This document shows positions 56,918 to 64,000 of a stretch of DNA of 64,000 nt, piece by piece. Numbering within the stretch: the stretch's first letter is position 1; every line of letters begins with the position of its first letter. Below the pieces are notes generated by a model. That model searched no databases and had not been told where the DNA came from. It saw nothing but the letters and a program-made list of their open reading frames with translations. The stretch is from Gnetum montanum (lineage: Eukaryota; Streptophyta; Gnetopsida; Gnetales; Gnetaceae). Position numbers and translations under genes: made by a program. The stretch lies in the NCBI GenBank assembly GCA_015680685.1, contig MNCI01020827.1, positions 319,051-383,050 of the forward strand, read 5' to 3'.

Positions 56918-57633
56918 CTAATCATCATTATCTATAATATGTTGTATGTTGTATTAAACAATCTTGGAAAAACATGTAATAGTATGGAATAAAGTCATGA
57001 TAGAATTACTGAAATGGTACGTTGAATAAATATGGACAAAAACTTATCCACAATGAAGAAATCTACAAAAATGAAAAAATATTTAGCATCTAAATAGTTT
57101 CATAGTATAAGCTTTCTAATTATACAATATTCAAGTTTTATTATATCAAATAAGTGTTAACAAATCATAGAAAATATTTCTTCTATGGACTATTATTTAA
57201 GTACTATAAAATTTTAATGACTTATTAGAAACATGTACAACAAAATATAGACTCCACAATCACAATTATTTCTTTTTTTTTGGCATATCAATATGAAATA
57301 ACTACTTGCATACTTTTTAGTAAAATTTGATGTCTCTATAAACTAATTCATGCTCCACTTCCAGAAATTAAAAAATTGCATCTATTTTATTACTATACTT
57401 AAAATTATCATACAAGGGGTCCATCACATGTAATTCAAAACCTCTAGTATAAACTATTATGAGAGCCCCAATGATATCTATGATTGCTTACAATTACATT
57501 GATTGGTAGGGAAACCATTTCAAAAATTCTAAACAAAAATCTTAATTATTTAATGAAAATTGAGAAACTAGAATTAATATAAGCCCATTTTTTTACTCCA
57601 AATAGAATTCTATAGAGTTTTGAGAATAGTGAT
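56918..57633. other. Unclassified AT-rich sequence
   Basis: This is the upstream side of the FCP1-like pseudogene. A short acidic reading (IIDNDD) precedes an in-frame TAG directly before the domain. No further exon, promoter or repeat was recognised. Confidence 0.35.
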
Positions 57634-58208
57634 TGTGACATTCTATCCTCGAATATCATGGAAAACGTCAAATATATGTTATATTAGACATTATGCATGA
57701 AAAGAAAATATACCAAATATCAAATATATGTAACATTCGACATCATGTGTAAATGAAATAACAAAGAAAGTGTAGAAAGAAAAAGGAAAGAATGTTTTAT
57801 TGATATGGAATGGAGTATTTGGATTATGATCTGAGAGTATTCCTTGGGAATAGTCTTCCTTCAGCATCTATCCCTTAGAGGTAATCTAGCATTACCACCA
57901 CAGTTAGGCCTATAACCTGGTTAGAAGGGATGGCTAGTCCACTTCCTATCCTGCTTCACCTAGCTCCCATGACTTTCCTATACCAACTTTGCCACTCCAT
58001 GTTGGCACAAGATCTAATCATGAGTATAAATGCCTTAGGTCAAATCCCCAAAGTTTACCTCAAGAGACACATCCATTATTAGAATGCACCCTTTTGGGTC
58101 TTAATTCCAAATGTTCTTTTAGGTCTTATTAAGATAACAATAACACTTATTATGAAGAGGTACCATCTTTGTTATGAAACAACATCATTTTGGAATGGGG
58201 AAAAGACA
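57634..58208 (-). repeat. 3' LTR of CCR4-carrying element, copy 1
   Basis: This is a 575-bp LTR, in plus-strand reading tgtgacattc to aaaagaca, paired with 62477-63060. It contains a conserved minus-strand aataaa (atcaataaa in copy 2 and in the context here), a possible polyadenylation signal. The flanks outside the LTR differ from those of copy 2. Confidence 0.75.
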
Positions 58209-58222
58209 ATCTACCTCCCTTA
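58209..58222 (-). other. Polypurine tract, copy 1
   Basis: Minus-strand aagggaggtagat directly precedes the TG of the LTR. Copy 2 has aaggggggtagat at the same place. Confidence 0.7.
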
Positions 58223-58370
58223 GTTTTCATTTGTCCTTGAATGAGTCCATGTTCACTATCTTCTTCTAGCTCTAATGGTTCTATTATACTTCTATGCTCC
58301 AATAATTTGATTTCTCCTTTGAACTTGAAGTTATTTCTTACTTATTCTACAAAAAAAATATATGTGAGGA

Positions 58371-58392
58371 ATATATATATATATATATATTC
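58371..58392. repeat. (AT)n microsatellite
   Basis: A short AT run lies in the non-coding part of copy 1. It is absent at the matching place in copy 2. Confidence 0.8.
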
Positions 58393-58599
58393 TAAGATAA
58401 TGACAACAGGTGAATTAAAGATCCACTAATCACCAATCCTAACTAGGGCCACACAAAGTGCAACTCAAATCTGGTTACCCAAGTGGAGGCAGGGCAAATT
58501 TTTTATTCCTAATTTTTCATTACCTTAGATATTTTTATTTATCTAATTGAAACATAAATTAAATAATAAATAACATAATAATATTTATCTATAAAAGTA

Positions 58600-59716
58600 C
58601 CAGTAAGATACTTCCTACTCTTGATCAATCTTATGAATTGATGGAAGTAACTATAATTCTACCATAAGTGGTATATGATCTAATGGTATTGTTCAAGATG
58701 GCAAGGCTTGATTTTGATTCTTGTCATCTTCTTCTTTAGAAATTAACTCTAGTAACTTGGTAATTTGAAAGAATCAAAAATAGTACCAAATATAATCTAA
58801 AGTCTCAATGAAGAATTTTGTTGACCCATTCTCATTAATCATAGTAGAGTAATTACAAAACTATGGTTCTTGATGAGTACTATCCATTAACATAATCTAT
58901 TCTTGAATTCTAGAATCTACTGAAGATTCAAAGTAAATAGAAAATTCACTAGCCAATGGAATTGGATGTTGAATTGATAGAAACATCTTCTTCAAATTAG
59001 GTTCACCTTCCAAGGATTCTTTTATGCATCCATACTTTAAGATTTGATAGACACTGCTTCCAAATTTTGTATTGAAGTCTCCACAAATAATAAATGGAAC
59101 TAGATCAGTATAACTTAGGAATAACTTATTCTTCAAACTTTCTTCTATTTTCTTAATCAAATATGCTCCTTAACATAGTTTGACATTTGAACATGTTGAT
59201 TTGACAATTACATGTATGTTAACCATGCATACACATCTTCCTAATAATTGGATTTTTAGAATTACTGCCAAAGCTATGTGACTTTTCCAAAACCTTAACT
59301 ATTCTGTCCTTTCCATTACTAGAAGTTCTAGAATTTCAAAAATCATATTTTCTAAACTCCATTCAAATCTTTATACTAATTCAAACTTGGCTTCTTTATA
59401 AAAGATTGCATAACCATCCATGTTTTGATTTCTATAATAGGCTAATCTATACATCTCAAAAGAACAACTCATGTGAATCTTTTTGCTTATACATACCTCT
59501 ATATCCCATCTTTCTCAAATCTAGTTGAAATTGGTATAGAAATTCCCATGGCAAGACTTCTTGTAAGCATAAAACATCAACATCCAATTCTTGTAACTCT
59601 ACTAATATGCATGGGTATCGATATTCATGCCAATCCAAGGCCCACAGTGGACATGACGGATGTTGTTTTTCACTCACTAGGGATCTTGCAAGTACATTGT
59701 ATGTTGCAACTTTCAT
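58600..59716 (-). pseudogene. CCR4-type deadenylase/EEP domain, captured, broken
   Basis: An entire endonuclease/exonuclease/phosphatase domain of the CCR4 family (mRNA poly(A) deadenylases) is readable without introns in about 1.1 kb. It includes MKVATYNVLARSL, CPLWALDWHEYRYP, DVDVLCLQEV (catalytic Glu), then after one frame change NMDGYAIFYKEAKFEL, IALAVILKIQLLGRCVCMVN with I-H-V, and PFIICGDFNTKFGSSVYQIL (catalytic Asp/Asn). It ends with FFIETLDYIWYY, LLELISKEE and LDHIPLMVEL (terminal Asp-His kept). The K-D-N position reads K-S-H. Stops, a shift near 59455 and further breaks near 58900 rule out a product. Lack of introns suggests capture by way of mRNA. LINE endonucleases share G-D-F-N but not the L-D-W, T-L-D-Y-I and D-H-I-x-L signatures. 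Confidence 0.8.
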
Positions 59717-59720
59717 TCTA

Positions 59721-60446
59721 ATTCATGGTTTCTCCTTTGAATCATTTCCTTTTATAGGTATCATACATATTGTTGAAATACTATTTTGAGTTTTCATGTT
59801 GTTTTGCCATATGTTTTGGTTGCAAGATGAATTGATATACATCTTCTTGATCATTAAAGATCATTTTGTTTCACTAACCGATTCATCACTAATTCTTCAA
59901 CTAATACACTGACTCATTTGATACATCAACTAATTAACTAGTACATCAACTACTTTTCCAACCAATTTTGCTAATATTTAGCTATATTATTAATCACATT
60001 ATCTAAATCTTAATAGCCTTTCTATCTCCATTAAGACACTGACTCTGACAATGTAACTAATGACATGCCATAGAGATTTAAGATCCCAAAAAGGTTAAAT
60101 TCATTGGTCCCAACAGGGCATCCTTCTATTGTCAATTTTTAAGACATGGTTCATGATATCATCAAATTATTGGGTACTCGAATGATAAACCTAACCTCAC
60201 CATTGAGTTTAGAAGGGTGAAAAATGTTGTAAATGACTATTAATATGTTGGAAATGAACATTGTATGCTTAAGTTATGCTAAAATTAAGCTTTTGAGGGT
60301 CTTCATCCACTATGTCAGGCAAGGGATAAAAACTAATTTTTGGGATTTCCTAGGATGAATCTAACTTTACCATTGTGTCCAAAAGTTAAAATCTATAGGA
60401 AATGACTCTTTGTTTGTCAAAAAAGGCTTTTGACAAAGACCTTTGG
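59721..60446. other. Unclassified region with a ~170-bp spaced duplication
   Basis: The phrase aaacctaacctcaccattg..aagggtgaaaaatgttgtaaatgact (about 60187) recurs as 'gaatctaactttaccattg..aagttaaaatctataggaaatgact' (about 60355). Short ctaattaac/catcaacta motifs cluster at 59890-59960. No gene is visible and the expected 5' LTR of copy 1 is not seen. Confidence 0.4.
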
Positions 60447-60534
60447 CATGAAAAACAAGACTTCCCAAGAGGTCACCCATCCTAGTACTACTCCAAAACA
60501 AGACTGCTTAACTACAAAACTTTTGTTCTTATGG
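60447..60534 (-). pseudogene. 5S rRNA-derived sequence
   Basis: On the minus strand the segment aligns with the 3' two-thirds of plant 5S rRNA. It has agttaagc, then agtagtactaggatgggtga continuing cctcttgggaagtc, then a decayed ttgtttttcatgcc end. The internal box C region (ggatgggtgacct) is intact, whereas the 5' third and the box A region are degraded. It could be a dispersed 5S pseudogene, a 5S-derived SINE or the 5S-like part of a Cassandra-type TRIM LTR. The flanks do not decide between these. Confidence 0.75.
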
Positions 60535-60596
60535 TTACTATGGAGCCAATTCTGATTTTGAAATTTATTTCTGCACATTTTTATTTGAATCAATGT

Positions 60597-60711
60597 GTCA
60601 ATGTTGAGAATTTGAATTTTCCATCAATTAACAGAAATTTCAAAATTTCTATCAATTGTCGAAAATTTTCAAATTTCCCATCTTTTGACAGAAAAACAAA
60701 GTTTCTGTCAC
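60597..60711. repeat. Short tandem repeat, ~27-50 bp spacing
   Basis: Related phrases gaattttccatcaattaacagaaat, aatttctatcaattgtcgaaaat, aatttcccatcttttgacagaaa and agtttctgtcacc follow each other. They are diverged units of a motif near aatttcccatcaattgacagaaa. Confidence 0.5.
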
Positions 60712-62476
60712 CGAAGGTTGTGGTAGGTGAGGTAGGCAGGGTTAGCAAAAGTAAGTGTCGATGGTGGTGGTGCAAGGTTGTAAATACAAGGTGGGTGCAA
60801 GGTTGGCAGAGGGTTGCGGCCTAGGCCTACACAACCATTTTTAGGGCTTAAATGACCCTCCACAAGGCCAACACAGCGAAAACAAGGTTAACATGGTGCA
60901 TCTTTCTATTCATCAAGGTTGCTTTTTTTTTCTCAGTAGAGGCAATGATTGGTAGTGCTTTAGGATGTTGAAAGAGGTAATGAATTGTGATGTTGGACAA
61001 TGCTGGAAGAGGCAATGATTGGCAGCATCGAAGGATGCCAAAAGAGGTGATGATTAGCGGCACCATTGGTGCCTACAAGGTGTTAGGGTAGGCCATGATT
61101 CATGGAACTGATGATGTCCATAGAGCACAAAAGGAGGTGATGATCTATGGAATTGTTAGTGTCCGATAGGGATGTAGAAAGTAGACACTACAGGACATGA
61201 GGCATGGTGGAGCGACATGGTAGCGAACAGAATGACAATAGCAGGAAAACCCTAGAGGGTAGCACACAACATGGCTAGGTGGTGAAGTAGCACATGGAGG
61301 TTGACTAGGAGAGATGTAGTGTGTGGTAGGGTAGCATGAGAGGTCAATTGGGAGTAGCACAACATGTGGCAACTAGATGTGGTGCAACATGCATGGCCAT
61401 CCTTGTTTGCTAGCCCTTGGGATTGGCCCTATTACTATTGACCATTGGTCGGCTGTGCCTACAAGCCCTGCTAGGGCTAATAGCAAGGCTAGTCATAGCC
61501 CTACCAAAAGGTTATATATATATATATATATGATTAAAACTATGGGGGCATAGGTTTTAAATTTTTATTATTATTTTATTCTACCCTATCTTGACAATTA
61601 ATGTGGTGGTTCGGCTAACGACAGGGTAGGGGTTCAGTATGAATAAATGGTAGTTCCAAGTTTCATTCTTGACCCTAAATTTTTTTACTTTTTTAATTAT
61701 TATTATTTCTTAATAATAATCTAATAATTTATTATTATTTTAATGCACACATGACGAGAAACTTAAAAACACGATAACTCCCAAACCATAAGTCTAATTG
61801 AGACAAAATTTGTACTATTGGAATCATCTTGATGAGTAATATGCATTGAACATAGTCTTATGGTTCAAAAATGAAGTTGGTTTTTCAAGAATTAAAAGGA
61901 CCAAACAACCTATTTTGTTGAACTAACATTTCTAGGCTAACATATGGTAACTTGAGGTCTTCTAGATTACTTGAATAATGAATTTCAATAAAACAATATC
62001 AATTTAGGTCAAGGTTACTAATGTTTTTTGAAAGAAATTTGATAATGATCCTAATCAATTAATAATTATAGTATTAATATGGATAAGATTTACTTGGACT
62101 AGTGTATCATTGTCTTACCAACATCTCTAACACTTGATGAATCTTGATGAGGCATTATCAGATCTTTATCAATTAATGATATCGATGAAAGAATTTTGTT
62201 GGTTGTTGGAATCTATGTCTTTTGTAGATTCTTGATCTATTGTTTGTGAAATCAATGGAAAGATATCTTTTGACTTACATCACATACATATGGTATATTC
62301 AATCATGATGAATGGCTTTCCCTATGTTGTGGCTTCATGGTTCATCATCAGGTTCATGTTGTAGTTAGCCCATGATTCTAAATGGCCCTTAGGTCATGGT
62401 TTTCTCTGATATCAATTATGGCATCCCATCCCATTTTCTTGATTTCCTTGAGTAGTTTAGGTTTCTCCAAGTTAAA
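60712..62476. other. Unclassified region, partly G-rich and repetitive
   Basis: Between about 60935 and 61150 a 50-60-bp unit recurs, built on agaggcaatgattggtagtg, ...aggatgttgaaagaggtaatga, ...agaggcaatgattggcagc and agaggtgatgattagcggc. A (TA)n run is at 61514-61532 and a TTA-rich tract at about 61563-61740. No gene or transposon domain is recognised on either strand. Confidence 0.4.
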
Positions 62477-63060
62477 TGTAACATTTCATCCCTAGATGTC
62501 ATGGAAAATGTCAAATATATGACATATTAGACATTATGTATATGAAGAAAATATACCAAATGTGAAACATATGTGATATTTGACATTATGTATAAAGGAA
62601 GTAATAGAAAAAATGTAGAAAGACAAAAAGAAAAAGAAAAAGAATGCTTTATTGATATGGAATAGCACATTTAGATCATGCTTTGAGAGTGTTCGTTAGG
62701 GTTTTCTTCCTTTGGTATCTATCCCTTAGAGGCAATCTAGCACTACCACCATGGTTAGGCCTATAACCTAGCTAGAAGGGATGGCCAATCCACTTCCTAT
62801 CCTGCTTCACTTGACTGCCCATGAATTGCCTATACCAACTTTGCCAATCCATGCTGGCATGACCTTTAACCTTGGGTATAGATGTCTTAGGTAAAACCCC
62901 CAAAAGTTACCTTAAGAGACATGTTTATTATTACTACATACCCTTTTGGGTCTCAATTACAACTACCCTTTTAGGTCTTGTTAAGATAATAATAACACTT
63001 GTGATGAAGAGGCACCATCTTCATTAGGTAGTAGCATCATTTGGGAATTGGGATGTCACA
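62477..63060 (-). repeat. 3' LTR of CCR4-carrying element, copy 2
   Basis: This is a 584-bp LTR, in plus-strand reading tgtaacatttcatcc to gggatgtcaca. On the minus strand it starts TGTGACATCCC, a start common in plant Gypsy LTRs. A minus-strand atcaataaagcattc at about 62647-62661 is a possible polyadenylation signal. Confidence 0.75.
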
Positions 63061-63479
63061 ATCTACCCCCCTTAGGTTTTGTTTTTCCTGGAATGATTCC
63101 ATGTTCTCTATCTTTCTCTAGCTCCAATGCTTTCTTTCATGATTATATGCTCCAATAATTTGATTTCTCCTTTGAACTTGAAGTTGTTTCTTGCTTATTC
63201 TATAAACAAAATATATGTGAGAAAAATATATGAAAAATTAAATATTACTTTCTTGATACTTCATTTTATAAGATAATGACAAAAGATGAATTAAAGATTT
63301 ATCAACCACCAATCACCAATCCTAACCAAGATCATACAAAGTGCAACTTGGATCTAGTTACCCAAGTGAAGGTAGGGTAAATTCTTTATCCCCAATTTTT
63401 ATTATCATAGATATTTTACTTATCTAATTGAAATATAAATTGAACAATGAATAAAATAATAAGATCAATCAAATAATAG

Positions 63480-63857
63480 TAAGAGTGAGATACTTCTTGA
63501 TCTTGATCAACCTTATGAATTGATGGAAGTAATTGTAATTCTACCATAAGTGGTATATGCTTAGATGGTCTTATTTGGGATGGCAAGGCTTGATCTTGAT
63601 TCTTCTCAACTTCTTCTTTAGAAATCAACTCTAGTAACTTGGTACCTTGAAAGAATTAGGGATCGTACCAAAATATAATCCAAAGTCTCAATTAAGAATG
63701 TTGTTAACCCATCTTCATTAATCTTTACAAAGTAATTTTTAAATTATGGTTCTCGATGAGTGCTATCCATCAACATCATCTGTTCCTAAATTCTAGAATC
63801 TGATTTATCTACTAAAGATTCAAATTTAGTAGAATATGCACTGGCTAATGGAATTTC
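63480..63857 (-). pseudogene. CCR4-type EEP domain, 3' part, copy 2
   Basis: On the minus strand the end of the domain is readable as KFESLVDKSDSRI, MMLMDSTHREP, FVKINEDGLTTFLIETLDYI and, after a frame change, TKLLELISKEEVEKNQDQAL followed by PSQIRPSKHIPLMVELQLLP. It aligns with the C-terminal third of copy 1. The terminal S-D-H motif reads S-K-H here and L-D-H in copy 1, so each copy decayed separately. The open part is 63628-63416. Confidence 0.72.
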
Positions 63858-64000
63858 TGTTGGCGACCGTTTGGGACGCGACCGCCAACGAGTGTCCTCG
63901 AACAGGATTTAGGTGCCCGCTGGTCTCTGGCTACACCAAGGCCCAGATACCTCCAAATAACTCAGTAGTTAATGTGAGTATGTGTGTGTGCTGTTGCGGC
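63858..64000. mobile_element. CpG-rich edge of a probable young insertion
   Basis: Homology to copy 1 of the CCR4-carrying element stops at about 63855. Just after it, sequence begins with TGTTGGCGACC and has nine CpG in 143 bp, unlike the CpG-poor surroundings. A 7-bp inverted repeat (gttggcg and cgccaac, 63859-63889) lies at the edge. A TG start fits an LTR, but the element continues outside the window, so class and strand are unknown. Confidence 0.5.

Larger units (their letters stand above)
57634..59720 (-). mobile_element. LTR element carrying a CCR4-like domain, copy 1
   Basis: On the minus strand this runs CCR4-like EEP sequence (59716-58600), about 390 bp of non-coding sequence, polypurine tract (58222-58209), 3' LTR (58208-57634). 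Copy 2 (62477-63857) is homologous over all of the shared part. Homology between the copies begins exactly at the outer TG/CA end of the LTR, so they are separate insertions. No gag, RT or integrase is visible. The 5' LTR is not found to the right of 59720. Confidence 0.7.
62477..63857 (-). mobile_element. LTR element carrying a CCR4-like domain, copy 2
   Basis: This has the same structure as copy 1: LTR (63060-62477), polypurine tract (63073-63061), non-coding stretch, and the 3' end of the CCR4-like domain. It is cut at about 63857 by the CpG-rich sequence that runs to the window end. The rest of the domain and the 5' LTR, if present, would lie beyond that insertion. Confidence 0.7.

Noticed and set aside
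58600-59716. The EEP-like reading as a LINE (APE-type) endonuclease
   Set aside because: G-D-F-N is shared, but the LDW, LCLQEV, ETLDYI and DHIPLMVEL blocks and their spacing are those of CCR4-type proteins. No LINE RT or poly(A) tail is nearby.
61145-61372. 75-codon minus-strand frame rich in Pro, Cys and His
   Set aside because: It lies in G-rich repetitive sequence, has no conserved motif and no supporting copy.
62410-62430. ttgatatcagag on the minus strand as an initiator tRNA-Met primer site for the LTR at 62477
   Set aside because: It lies about 50 bp from the LTR end on the outer side, and the polypurine tract on the other side shows that this LTR is a 3' LTR.
57634-63857. Segmental tandem duplication explaining the two CCR4-like copies
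   Set aside because: Homology stops exactly at the LTR ends and the flanks differ, so separate insertions explain it better.

Overview
ORGANISM AND OVERALL CHARACTER. The window is plant nuclear DNA made almost entirely of nested, decayed LTR retrotransposons. I found no intact host gene, rRNA operon, tRNA gene or CRISPR array. Plant origin follows from several lineage-specific retroelements: an Athila-type Ty3/Gypsy element with a tRNA-Asp primer site, Tat/Ogre-type gag and protease relics, and Ty1/Copia elements primed by initiator tRNA-Met. The deep decay, long non-coding stretches and loss of CpG suggest a large, slowly purged genome. A gymnosperm is my guess, but the species cannot be read from the sequence.

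LAYOUT. (1) 611-3391 is the 5' LTR and broken gag of a Copia element, continuing at 12684-12927. (2) 3392-12683 is a minus-strand Tat/Ogre-like Gypsy element with both LTRs and a perfect 5-bp TSD (aaagt). It carries gag and protease relics plus a ~30-bp minisatellite, but no recognisable RT or integrase. (3) 12928-26465 is a plus-strand 13.5-kb Athila-type element with both LTRs, TSD actat, gag-PR-RT-RH-INT relics and a second ORF in the env position. (4) 26466-29855 is mostly unclassified and holds a ~510-bp duplication. (5) 29856-33875 is a plus-strand relative of element 2. (6) 36305-44660 is a third, minus-strand Tat/Ogre-like element with gag, PR and the start of RT, interrupted by a Copia-like LTR segment. 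(7) 46475-47040 is a very old Athila-like LTR, followed by a tRNA-like SINE candidate. (8) 47879-53855 is a minus-strand Copia element with two LTRs and gag remnants. (9) 55480-56917 is an FCP1/NIF-type phosphatase pseudogene. (10) 57634-59716 and 62477-63857 are two copies of a minus-strand LTR element whose internal region carries a CCR4-type deadenylase/exonuclease (EEP) domain. A 5S-rRNA-derived relic lies between them at 60447-60534. (11) 63858-64000 is CpG-rich sequence that looks like the edge of a young insertion.

HOW THE PARTS RELATE. Elements 2 and 3 are insertions whose TSDs let the neighbouring sequence be rejoined, so they are younger than their surroundings. Many in-frame stops read as CAA/CAG/CGA to TAA/TAG/TGA, catalytic residues are often lost by G-to-A changes, and every CpG of the Athila primer site has become TpG or CpA. 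All of this fits long-term cytosine methylation and silencing. The most unusual content is the CCR4-like coding sequence carried between two independent copies of an LTR element, and the shared minisatellite and intron-like region of the Tat/Ogre-like elements. All coordinates, homologies and frames were worked out by eye without database searches.
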